From: Magnolia sinica
Taxonomy: Eukaryota; Streptophyta; Magnoliopsida; Magnoliales; Magnoliaceae
Length of the DNA: 64,000 nucleotides
NCBI RefSeq assembly: GCF_029962835.1
Contig: NC_080573.1
Span: 38,867,001 to 38,931,000 of the forward strand
Direction: 5' to 3'
Under the pieces are notes generated by a model. It worked only from the letters and a program-made list of their open reading frames with translations. It was not told the DNA's origin and ran no database searches. Positions 46,994 to 58,100 of this stretch are shown in pieces. Both the position numbers and the translations under genes were made by a program. The stretch's first letter is position 1, and the number at the start of each line of letters is the position of its first letter.

Positions 46994-48023
46994 TTATATA
47001 TCCCTTATTTGAAAATTCAGTTCAAAATTCTACTTAAAAAAAAAAAAAGAGAAGGAATCTGCACGGTTTCTTCACGTTTCCAAGTTCCATCAAAATTTTA
47101 CTTGTCAAAATTGCCAAATCCCATCACAATTTCTTCTAAGTTAGACCAAGCCCTATCCATGTTCATAAAATTATCTAAAGCGTTGTCCATGCCCAACTTA
47201 TATGCCAGTTAATGTGCCCATGATCACCTCAGCCAACCCCGACCACCTGTAGCAATATTGAGTGTCAGCCCAATGAATGCTAAGAAAATTACATTTGGTT
47301 AATTTATCACTTAATTTAATTAGTTACTGCAATTCAATACAATAGTGTATCTAAACACAACAGGAGAATGGAAATGCATCAGAGAATGCAAATATGCATT
47401 ACTTGAAACCCAAGGGTCTGAAAGGAGAGGCACTAACTAGGGGAACCCAGCAGAGTAGGAAAGAAATGAAATTGCCTCTGTAGACAATGGCCGAATGATT
47501 GGCCGGTGCACCTTCTCTCCGAGAACAGGCCTGAGCGAATTTGCTAAGCTCTCTGAATGGTCTTCAGCACATGTTTTTCCTTTTCGGATTCTGGACAAGG
47601 CATTGTCAAGTTCTTGTAAGATAACTATAGTTCCAAACCTTGGCTTCTGATATGTAATAAGGTGAGAAATAATATCACCAAAATGAGCAAGTGTTCATCA
47701 AAATGCTACAGACACCAGAGCAACTTCCATAAAACATCGAGTACATCTCACTATGGTTCTGAAGCACCAATGTTCAAGTGAAAAGGCAAGAACCACGTGA
47801 AAGGGACATCTTCCATTACGAATCTTCTTCCCAGCCAACTGTTTATGTTTCTTGAAGTTTTACTCCATGACTAAAACACAACAAATTTGATCTGCTTCTT
47901 CCTCTTCTACTTCTTCATGGTTAAAAGATGTGGCCCTTGAGGTAGAATGAGCTGAAAGAAGTGTGTCATGCTCGGTCAGCACTTTCTGTAACTGCTCATT
48001 TAGCTCAATTGCTTGAGAGACAA

Positions 48024-48743
48024 TGATGTGGAGCGGGTTGCGGACAGTTTCATGGCCAAGATGGATCAGAAAAGGCCCCGTCGATGACAGAAGTGATCTG
48101 GACCGTCAGACCTTAAATCGGGTGTATCTCGCAATCTGGAATGAGTTATCAGTCGTAAAATATATGATTTGGGATAGGACGAGCTACTTTAGCCACCCAA
48201 CTTGCTATGTCGGGTTGTGCAAGCCGGATTTGTGAAATACCATCAGGTCGATGGTCGTTTCACTATTTTAATTCCGTTTTTACTATAAATAGTAAGTTTC
48301 AGTTTGATTATAACTCTCCATCCATTGGGCTTTAGAAGTTGCGCCCAACGTGAAAAGTGCTTAGAATAATTAGGAGAACAGCGTGGCGAAGCAAATAGGA
48401 CACTATTTTTGGCCGAAAACCTTGGGCACTAGTAGACATCACGACCGTCTATAAACAGTAAGTTTACTATTTATAGTAAGTTGCCAATTCTAGGAGTTTT
48501 AGTTGTGGTTTGATTATGAAATTTGTCCTAGTATCCCTATTTGAAGGGTTGTGAACTCGTTTGTTTCATTCATCAATCAAATTATGAATCTTATAGAATT
48601 TATTTCTATTTTTCTTGCTTTTTTTTTTTCCTTCTCATGGATTCGAGAAGTCTCTGTGAGGAGTCCAAAGAAGCTCCGTGGATTCAGAGTATTTATCCTT
48701 GAGGAAGACAGTGATTGACCTCATCAAGTTCACCCCTACGTCA
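48024..48743 (+). mobile_element. Solo LTR (720 bp) inside TOL exon
   Basis: It begins TGATGTGGAGCGGGTTGC and ends CCCTACGTCA. It is flanked by GACAA on both sides (48019-48023 and 48744-48748). CTATAAACAGTAAG and ACTATTTATAGTAAG motifs and the GAGAAGTCTCTGTGAGGAGT segment are shared with 49501-50386. No internal retroelement sequence remains, so it arose by LTR recombination. Confidence 0.9.
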
Positions 48744-49199
48744 GACAACCTTCTCGTCTTTGGGAGAAATGGGATACCAAGAATAATTGGAGTAGGGATG
48801 AATATGCACAAGTTTCAAAATATGGTATCATAACATATCATATGGCTAAAACCAACAATTACCAATGGTTATTGATTGTGTATCAGTGACCGAATCAGCC
48901 ATGTCATTTTGATTTTGTTAACACATCAGAATAATTGGAAAATGCCTATTTTTATATTTATTGTCTTTTCAGTATGTTTTTAAGCTTGTGTCTATCCAGT
49001 TTGTGGTAAGGTCACTTGCAGCAAGTTTGTCTTATATTTTTAGTGCTGCATTTTTTTACTTTTGGTGACCATATATATTTACTTTATTTTAGATCCTTCA
49101 AAAAAAAAAAAAAAAATCTTTATTTTAGAGTTTAGGTAACTAGTAGTTTGTCTTAGTTAAGGCATACATTCCTCGGCCTTCTTCAGTATCCCAGGTTGA

Positions 49200-49495
49200 T
49201 GCCTGAATCTGCTGGGACACGTTCTTTGCCTGGCATTAATGTGGTGTTGGCAATTAAGGGAGGAAGCTGTGGCATCTCTCTCTCCTCACAGGTCTATGTC
49301 CCGTTTGGGCAGAAAGGAATGATAGATGTTTGTGGGGCTGGTGCAAGTTGCTGGTTGTAGTTTTCAGAAGGGCAAAGTTGGATGTTATGTCTTGGGCCAC
49401 GTCTCTTAATTCCTTTTAGTCTGCTTTAACTTTTCCGGTCACTTGGTATGAGTTTGTATTTTTCCAGTGTAGATTCCTCATTCATACCATCTTAA
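49200..49495 (+). mobile_element. LINE fragment
   Basis: The broken frame around 49310-49420 reads like ERNDRCLWGWCKLLVVVF, then RRAKLDVMSWATSL, similar to the C-terminal end of plant LINE ORF2 (the WKERNxRxF region). It ends near CCATCTTAACAAAATGATAAT. It lies in the TOL intron and carries the second solo LTR at its 3' end. Confidence 0.45.
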
Positions 49496-49500
49496 CAAAA

Positions 49501-50386
49501 TGATAATGATGTAGAGCGGGTTGCGGACAGTTTCATGGCCAAGATGGATCAGAAAAGGCCTGCTCGATGACAAAAGTACTAATCCGGACCGTCATACCTT
49601 AAATCGGGCGTATCTCGCAATCCGGAATGAGTTATTCGACCTACCATATATGATTTCGGGGTAGGAAGAGCTACTTTAGCCACCCAACTTACTATACTAG
49701 GTTGTCCACACCGAATTTGCAAAATACCATCAGATCGACGGTTATTTCCCTATTTTATTTCTGTTTTTACCATAAATAGTAAGTTTTAGTTTGGTTGTAA
49801 CTCTTCATCCGTTGGGCTTTAGGAGTTGCACCCAACGTGAAAAGTTCTTGGAATAATTAGAAGAATAGTGTGGTGAAGCCAAATAGAACACTTACTATTT
49901 TTGGCCAAAAACCTTGCGCACTAGTAGACATCACCCGTCTATAAATAGTAAATTTACTATTTATAGTAAGTTAGGATTTCTAAGAGTTTCAGTGGTAGTT
50001 TGATTCCAAACCTTCTCTCATGTCTATGTATCCCTATTTAAAGGGTTGTGAACTCATTTATTTTATTCACCAATCAAATTATGAATTTTACAACACCCTG
50101 ATGCATAGCTTAACTGGTAGATTGAGTGGAGATACCTCGTTTCAACACTTGAGGTCTTGGTATCGATTCCCTATTGGGGGTGGCTAACACTGGAGTTTGT
50201 ACTAACAAGCTAACCCCAAAAATAAAAATAAAAAAAAATTATGAATTTTATATTATTTTCTATTTTTCTTGCTTTTTCCTCGTGAATTTGAGAAGTCTCT
50301 GTGAGGAGTCTAGAGAAGCTCCATGAATTTGGAGTAGTTATCCTTGTGGAAGATGGTGATCGAGCTCATCATGTTCATCCATGTCA
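49501..50386 (+). mobile_element. Second solo LTR of the same family, with SINE
   Basis: It begins TGATAATGATGTAGAGCGGG and ends TTCATCCATGTCA. CAAAA flanks both sides (49496-49500 and 50387-50391). It is homologous over its length to 48024-48743. The extra length is accounted for by six bases at the start and a SINE plus its target duplication. Confidence 0.85.
50091..50236 (+). mobile_element. SINE, tRNA-type, in solo LTR
   Basis: A-box region TAGCTTAACTGGTAGATTG and B-box GGTATCGATTCC are followed by GGGGGTGGC and an A-rich tail. AATTATGAATTTTA is present on both sides (50077-50090 and 50237-50250), a perfect 14-bp target duplication. Different subfamily from the two other SINEs. Confidence 0.9.
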
Positions 50387-50639
50387 CAAAACAATTACCT
50401 TTCTTAAAATGAAAAAAAAGAAGAAGCACATCTACCCTTTCCCTTTATGTTCATTTGTTCATGACTTCTTTATTAACCCCGTAGATTCATGAAAGATCAT
50501 TATCCTCTTGAAAATAAAGAAAACAACACCATCTTACCGAGATGTCATCACAAGATGCATAACTTGTTGTTTCTGAAATGAACATTGTTCCATGAGATCC
50601 AGTGTGAAGTCATCCATAGCTCCCTGCAAGAGTTAACTA

Positions 50640-50929
50640 AACATTCAGCATGGGTAAAGCCCGTAAACCGTAGGCTGCAAATTCCAAATCTCCAAATTTA
50701 AGCGCAATTAGAACGTGTGAAGTGCTCTTGTGACCATATCCAAGGCAAACGCTAGCTGTGTTGCAAAGTAAAAGACCATATTGCATTTAAAAAAAACGTA
50801 AATGAATAAGCACAAAATTATAAAATCATAACAATAAAATTACAAAGCCATCCGTACATACATAGTCAGCATGACAAGAACCAAAGATACCAACGCCCGC
50901 TAAAAGGATCATCACCGCACCAAAGGTCT
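50640..50929. other. Noncoding, upstream of the TOL exon
   Basis: No VHS-domain exon or other coding segment was recognised here, although the missing 5' part of the TOL gene would be expected in this direction. Confidence 0.5.
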
Positions 50930-51155
50930 TTCTAAAAGAGGACTCTATCAACATCCCCTTTAAATAGGGATACTAAGCCTTTGACGAAATTTCAGAATTA
51001 AATTACAATTAAAACTCTCTAAAATTCGTAACTTATTATAAATAATAAATTTACTTTCATAGTAAGTGTCCTATGTGGCTTAACCACGTTATTTTTCTAT
51101 TTTTTCTAAACACTTTTAATGTTGGACACAACTCCTAAAACCCAACGGAAAAATG
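50930..51155 (-). mobile_element. Fragment of the 720-bp LTR family
   Basis: Reverse-complemented, it contains CCGTTGGGTTTTAGGAGTTG, GGACACTTACTAT and AGTATCCCTATTTAAA, matching the middle of the solo LTRs at 48024 and 49501. It is cut off where the CACTA-like element begins at about 51164. Confidence 0.65.
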
Positions 51156-51163
51156 GAAATAAA

Positions 51164-51645
51164 CATGTACTACCAAAAAAAGGGGCAAAGGCTACGGATA
51201 AAATCCGTAGCCATAGACCTATGGCTACTGATTTAGTCCGTAGCTAGTCCGTAACACAACCGTCGTCGTAGGTGCCATAACGATAGGTCTGAAACCTATG
51301 GCTACAAATTTAATCCGTAGCTATAGGTTCAATAGCTACAGATATAATCCGTAGCAATTATATCTGTAGCAAAAACTTAAAACAGCTACAGATATTATTT
51401 GTAGCTAAAAGTCCGTAGTAATAGGCCAAAATTTAAAAGGTTACACCTGCCTGATTAGTGGCTACGGATTTAATCCGTAGCTATATGTTAAATAGTTACA
51501 GATATAATCCACAACAATTATATCTGTAGCAAAAACTTCAAACAGCTACAGATATTATTTGTAGCTGAAAGTCCGTAGCAATATACCAAAATTAAAAAGG
51601 CTACACCTGTCTGACTAGTGGCTATGGTCAATATCCGTAGCTATT
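51164..51645. mobile_element. CACTA-like element end with subterminal repeats
   Basis: The end reads TACTACCAAAAAAAGGGGC (compare CACTACMAAAA in plant CACTA elements). It is followed by many palindromic copies of GCTACGGATTTAATCCGTAGC-like sequence, plus tandem halves around 51340-51470 and 51475-51600. A matching second end is not seen before the satellite array, so this is probably a truncated copy. Confidence 0.6.
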
Positions 51646-51659
51646 TTGTACATTGAAAA

Positions 51660-51935
51660 ATTAAATCATTTATTCATCCAATTACCACCTGTTCATTCAA
51701 TTACCACCTGTATAATCATTCATTCATTCAATTACAATCATTCATTCATTCAATTACAATCCTTTATTCATTCAATTATATCATTCATTCATTCAATTAC
51801 AATCCTTCATTCATTCATTTACATCATTCATTCATTCAATTACAATCCTTCATTCATTTAATTACAATTACAATCCTTCATTCAATTAATTACAATTACA
51901 ATCAATTACAGTTACAATTACAATAATGCTGAAAA
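51660..51935. repeat. ATTCATTCAATTACAATC minisatellite
   Basis: About a dozen degenerate copies of an 18-24-bp unit built from CATTCATTCAATTACAATC, ending in ATTACAATTACAATC runs. No gene. Confidence 0.85.
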
Positions 51936-52177
51936 TACAAATCTTTGGCTTCATTAGAGAAATGTGCTCGACTTCACCCTGAAATTTCAGCAGCTTCATA
52001 TATTCCATCATCCTACAAACAGTCATGTCATTCATAAATTAGAATGCCCATTGGAGAAAAGAAAGATAGTGAAAGAAGTGCATCACGTATAACTACTTTT
52101 TTTTCTTAATAAATTAAAAAAAAAAAACTCAAAGAGGAATGAAATTGACACAAAAGAAATGGTTTCACCATATGATT

Positions 52178-55100
52178 ATAGGTTTAGGTTTTGGTTTAGG
52201 TTTAGGTTATAGGTTTACGTTAAGGTTAGGCTATATGTTATAATTAAGTTTAGGTTATAGGTTAAGGTTTAGGTTATAGGTTTTGGTTTAGGTTTAGGTT
52301 AAGGTTTAGGTTATAGGTTATAGCTTTTGGGAACTTGATTATAGGTTAAGGTTTAGGTTTAGGTTTAGGAAATCGTGTTTGGGTTCGGGATCGGGTTTAG
52401 GTTTGGGTTTTCAAGTTTAGGTTTAGGTTAGGGAGTTGCGATTAGGATTAGGTGTAGGTTTGGGTTTAAGGATTTGAGAATACATTTAGGTTTTAAGTTT
52501 AGGTTTAAGGAAAGGTTATAAGTTTAGATTAGGTTTAGGTTTAGGTTTAGATTATAGGTTATAGCTTTAGGGAATTGAGAATGAGTTATGGTTTATGGAA
52601 AGGTTAGGTTTAGGTAATAGGTTTTGGGATTTGGGAATAGTTTTAGATTATAAGTATAGGTTTAGGTTAGGTTATAGGTTAATGTTTAGGGATTTGAGTT
52701 TAGGCTATAGGTTTAGGTTTAGGTCTAGGTTTAGGTTTAGGGAATTGAGTTTAGGTTATAGGTTTATGGAAAGGTTAGGTTTAGGTTATAGGTTTTGGGA
52801 TTTGAGAATAGTTTTAGGTTATAAATATAAGTTTAGGTTAGGTTATAAGTTAAGGTTTAGGGATTTGAGTTTAGGTTATAGGATTAGGTTTAGGTTTAGG
52901 TTTAGGGATTTGAGTTTAGGTTTTATGTTTAGATTTAGGTTTTAGGTTTAGGTTTAGGTTTAGGTTTGGGTTTTGGGATTTGAGAATGGGTTCGGGTTTA
53001 GGTTATAGGTTTTGGTTTCGGTTTAGGTTATAGGTTTTGGGATTTGATAATGGGTTTGGGTTTAGGTTATAGGTTATAGGTTTTGGTTTTGGTTTAGGTT
53101 ATAGATTTTGATTTAGGTTATAGGTTAACGGTTTAGGTTAAGGTTTAGGTTTAGGTTATAGGTTTTTTGGATTTGAGAATGGGTTCGGGTTTAGGCTTTA
53201 AGTTTTGGTTTTGGTTTAGGTTATAAGTTTTGGTTTTGGTTTTGATTATATGTTTTGATTTAGGTTATACGTTATAGGTTTAGGTTTTAGGTTTTGGTTT
53301 TGGTTTTGATTTAGGTTCTAGGATATAGGTTTAGGTTAAGGTTTAGGGAAAGGTAATAGGTTTTGATTTAGGTTATAGGTTATAGGTTTAGGTTTTAGGT
53401 TTATGTTTACGTTTAGGTTATAGGTTATAGCTTTAGGGAATTGAGAAAGGGTTATGGTTTAGGTTTAGGAAATCGGGTTCAGGTTCGGGATTGGGTTTAA
53501 GTTTGGATTTTCAAGTTTAGGTTTAGATTTAGGTTAGGGAGTTGAGATTAGGATTAGGTGTAGGTTTAGGTTTAGGGAATTGAGTTTAGGTTATAGGTTT
53601 AGGGAGAGGTTAGGTTTAGGTTATAGGTTTTGGGATTTGGGAATAGTTTTAGGTTATAAGTATAGGTTTAGGTTAGGTTATAGGTTAAGGTTTAGGGATT
53701 TGAGTTTAGGTTATAGGATTAGGTTACGGTTTAGGTTTAGGTTATAGGTTTTGGGATTTGAGAATGGGTTTGGGTTTAGGTTATAGGTTTTGGTTTTGGT
53801 TATAGGTTTTTGAATTTGAGAATGGGTTCGAGTTTAGGTTATAGGTTTTGGTTTTAGTTTAGGTTATAGGTTTTGATTTAGGTTATAGGTTATAGGTTAT
53901 AGGTTTATGTTAAGGTTTAGGTTTAGGTTAAAGGTTTTGGGATTTGAGAATGAGTTCAAGTTTAGGTTATAGGTTTTGGTTTTGGTTTAGGTTATAGGTT
54001 TTGGGAGAGGTTAGGTTTAGGTTATAGGTTTTAGGATTTGGGAATAGTTTTAGGTTATAAGTATAGGTTTATGTTAGGTTATAGGTTAAGGTTTAGGAAT
54101 TTGAGTTTAGGCTATAGGTTTAGGTTTAGGTCTAGGTTTAGGTTATAGGTTTTGAGATTTGAGAATAGGTTCGGGTTTAGGTTATAGGTTTTGGTTTTGG
54201 TTATAGGTTTTGGTTTAGGTTATAGGTTTTTGAATTTTAGAATGGGTTCGAGTTTAGGTTATAGGTTTTGGTTTTGGTTTAGGTTATAGGTTTTGATTTA
54301 GGTTATAGGTTATAGGTTTATGTTAAGGTTTAGGTTTAGGTTAAAGGTTTTGGGATTTGAGAATGAGTTCAAGTTTAGGTTATAGGTTTTGGTTTTGGTT
54401 TAGGTTATAGGTTTTGGTTTAGGTTATAGGTTTTGGAATTTGAGAATGGGTTCGGGCTTAGGTTATAGGTTTTGGTTTAGGTTATAGGTTTTGATTTAGG
54501 TTATAGGTTAAGGTTTAGGTTTAAGTTATAGGTTTTGGGATTTGAGAATGGGTTTGGGTTTAGGTTATAGGTTTTGGTTTTGGTTTAGGTTATAGGTTTT
54601 AGGATTTGAGAATGGGTTCGGGTTTAGGTTATAAGTTTTGGTTTAGGTTTAGGTTTAGGTTATATGTTTTTGGATTTGAGGATGGGTTATGGTTTAGGTT
54701 TAGGAAATCGGGTTCAGGTTCGGGATTGGGTTTAAGTTTGGGTTTTGAAGTTTAGGTTTAGGTTTAGGTTAGGGAGTTGAGATTAGGATTATGTGTAGGT
54801 TTTGCTTTAAGGAATTGAGTTTAGGTTATAGGTTTAGGGAAAGATTAGGTTTAGGTAATAAGTTTTGAGATTTGGAAATAGTTTTAGGTTATAAGTATAG
54901 GTTTAGGTTAGATTATAGGTTAAGGTTTAGGGATTTGAGTTTAGGCTATAGGTTTAGGTTTAGATCTAGGTTTAGGTTTAGGGAATTGAGTTTAGGTTAT
55001 AGGTTTAGGGAAAGGTAAGGTTTCGGTTATAGGTTTTGGGATTTGAGAATAGTTTTAGGTTATAAGTATAGGTTTAGGTTAGGTTATAAGTTAAGGTTTA

Positions 55101-58100
55101 GGGATTTGAGTTTAGGTTATAGGTTTAGGTTTAGGTTTTATGTTTAGGTTTGGGTTTTGGGATTTGAGAATGGGTTCGGGTTTAGGTTATAGGTTTTGGT
55201 TTTGGTTTAGGTTATAGGTTTTTTGAATTTGAGAATGGGTTCGGGTTTAAGCTATAAGTTTTGGTTTTGGTTTTGGTTTTAGTTTTGATTATATGTTTTG
55301 ATTTAGGTTATAGGTTATCGGTTTGGGTTTTAGGTTTTGGTTGTGGTTTTGATTTAGGTTATAGGTTATAGGTTTAGGTTAAGGTTTTAGGGAAAGATAA
55401 TATGTTTTGATTTAGGTTATAGGTTATAGGTTTAGGTTTTAGGTTTAGGTTTAGGTTTTGATTTATGTTATAGGTTATAGGTTTAGGTTTAGGTTTATGT
55501 TTAGGTTATAAGTTTTGAGAATTGAGAATGGATTCAGGTTTAGGTTATAGGTTTTGGTTTAGGTTATATGTTTAGGTTTATGTTATAGGTTTTGGGATTT
55601 GAGAATGGGTTCGGGCTTAGGTTATAGGCTTTGGTTTTGGTTTAGGTTATAGGTTTTGGGATTTGAGAATGAGTTCGGGTTTAGGTTATAAGTTTTGGTT
55701 TTGGTTTAGGTTTAGGTTATAGGTTTTTGGATTTGAGAATGGGTTATGGTTTAGGTTTAGGAAATCAGGTTCAAGTTCGGGATTGGGTTTAAGTTTGGAT
55801 TTTGAAGTTTAGATTTAGGTTTAGGTTAAGGTTAGGGAGTTAAGATTAGGATTAGGTGTAGGTTTAGGTTTAGGGAATTGAGTTTAGGTTATAGGTTTAG
55901 GGAAAGGTTAGGTTTAAGTAATAGGTTTTGGGATTTGGGAATAGTTTTAGGTTATAAGTATAGGTTTAGGTTAGGTTATAGGTTAACGTTTAGGGATTTG
56001 AGTTTAGGCTATAGGTTTAGGTTTAGGTCTAGGGAATTGAGTTTAGGTTAAGGTTTAGGTTTAGGTTTAGGTTATAGTTTTGGGATTTGAGAATAGTTTT
56101 AGGTTATAAGTATAGGTTTAGGTTAAGTTATAAGTTAAGGTTTAGGGATTTGATTTTAGGTTATAGGTTTAGGTTTAGGTTTTAGTTTAGTTTAGTTTGG
56201 GTTTTGGGATTTGAGATGGGTTCGGGTTTAGGTTATAGGTTTTGGTTTTGGTTTAGGTTATAGGTTTTTTAGGTATAGGTTTTGTTTAAGAATGGGTTCG
56301 GGTTTAGCTTTAAGTTTTGTTTTGGTTTGGTTTTACTATTTAAGTTATATGTTTTGATTTAGGTTATAGGTTATAGGTTTAGGTTTTAGGTTTTGGTTGT
56401 GGTTTTGATTTAGGTTATAGGTTATAGGTTTAGGTTAGGGTTTTAGGGAAAGGTAATAGGTTTTGATTTAGGTGATATGTTATAGGTTTAGGTTTTAGGT
56501 TTAGGTTTAGGGAATTGATTTATGTTATAGGTTATAGGTTTAGGTTATGTTTAGGTTATAAGTTTTGGATTTGAGAATTGGTTAGGGTTTAGGTTATAGG
56601 TTTTGGTTTATGTTATAGGTTTAGGTTTAGGTTATAGGTTTTGAGATTTGAGAATGGGTTCGGGTTTAGGTTATAGGTTTTAGTTTTGGTTTAGGTTATA
56701 GGTTTTTGGATTTGAGAATGGGTTCGGGTTAAGGTTATAAGTTTTGATTTTGGTTTAGGTTTAGGTTATAGGTTTTTGGATTTGAGAATGGGTTATGGTT
56801 TAGGTTTAGGAAATCGGGTTCAGGTTCGGGATTGGGTTTAAGTTTGGATTTTGAAGTTTAGATTTAGGTTTAGGTTAAGGTTAGGGAGTTAAGATTAGGA
56901 TTAGGTGTAGGTTTAGGTTTAGGGAATTGAGTTTAGGTTATAGGTTTAGGGAAAGGTTAGGTTTAAGTAATAGGTTTTGGGATTTGGGAATAGTTTTAGG
57001 TTATAAGTATAGGTTTAGGTTAGGTTATAGGTTAACGTTTAGGGATTTGAGTTTAGGCTATAGGTTTAGGTTTAGGTCTAGGGAATTGAGTTTAGGTTAT
57101 ACATTTATGGAAATGTTAGGTTTAGGTTATAGTTTTTGGGATTTGAGAATAGTTTTAGGTTATAAGTATAGGTTTAGGTTAAGTTATAAGTTAAGGTTTA
57201 GGGATTTGATTTTAGGTTATAGGTTTAGGTTTTATGTTTAGGTTTAGGTTTAGGTTTAGATTTGGGTTTTGGGATTTGAGAGTGGGTTCGGGTTTAGGTT
57301 ATAGGTTTTGGTTTCGGTTTAGGTTATAGGTTTTGGTTTAGGTTATAGGTTTTTTGGATTTAAGAATGGGTTCAGGTTTAGGCTATAGGTTTTAGTTTTG
57401 GTTTAGGTTATACGTTTTGGCTTTGGTTATAGGTTATATGTTTTGATTTAGGTTATTGGTTATAGGTTTAGGTTTTAGGTTTTGGTTGTGGTTTTGATTT
57501 AGGTTATAGGTTATAGGTTTAGGTTTAGGTTTTAGGGAAAGGTAATAGGTTTTAATTTAGGTTATAAGTTATAGGTTTAGGTTTAGGTTTTAATTTATGT
57601 TATAGGTTATAGGTTTATGTTTAGGTTATAAGTTTTGGGATTTGAGAATGGGTTCGGGTTTAGGTTATAGGTTTTGGTTTAGGTTATATGTTTAGGTTTA
57701 GGTTATAGGTTTTGGGATTTGAGAATGGGTTCGGGCTTAGGTTATAGGTTTTAGTTTTGGTTTAGGTTATAGGTTTTGGGATTTGAGAATGAGTTCGGGT
57801 TTAGGTTATAAGTTTTGGTTTTGGTTTAGGTTTTGGTTATAGGTTATTGGATTTGAGAATGGGTTATGGTTTAGGTTTAGAAAATCGGGTTCAGGTTCGG
57901 GATTGAGTTTAAGTTTGGGTTTTCAAGTTTAGGTTTAGGTTTAGGTTAGGGAGTTAAGATTAGGATTAGGTATAGGTTTAGGTTTAGGGAATTGAGTTTA
58001 GGTTATAGGTTTAGGGAAATGTTAGGTTTAGATAATAGGCTTTGGGATTTGGGAATAGTTTTAGGTTATAAGTATAGGTTTAGGTTAGGTTATAGGTTAA

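Larger units (their letters stand above)
47437..50623 (-). pseudogene. Broken TOM1-like (TOL) gene, GAT domain and tail
   Basis: TOL proteins carry ubiquitinated cargo in the ESCRT pathway through VHS and GAT domains. Here exon 50623-50538 encodes [20 protein letters not shown] and VMHLVMTSR with good splice sites. The next exon, at about 48758-48749 plus 48023-47870, encodes DEKVVSQAIELNEQLQK and LTEHDTLLSAHS, but is split by a solo LTR inserted after KV. Exon 47612-47437 encodes the RIRKGKTC and GEKVHRPIIRPL blocks typical of the TOL tail and ends in TAG. The acceptor before DEK reads CCCAAAGACGAG, where the expected AG is out of place. The junction after EEVEEEEADQ cannot be joined in frame. 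No VHS exons were found upstream. Most likely a fragmentary pseudogene. Confidence 0.7.

Noticed and set aside
51180..51640. CRISPR-like array
   Set aside because: The repeats are palindromic, irregularly spaced and in plant DNA. They fit CACTA subterminal repeats.
51950..52010. Possible VHS exon of the TOL gene (minus strand, after TTTGTAG)
   Set aside because: Neither frame resembles a VHS domain. One stops after 12 codons and the other is unlike TOL proteins.
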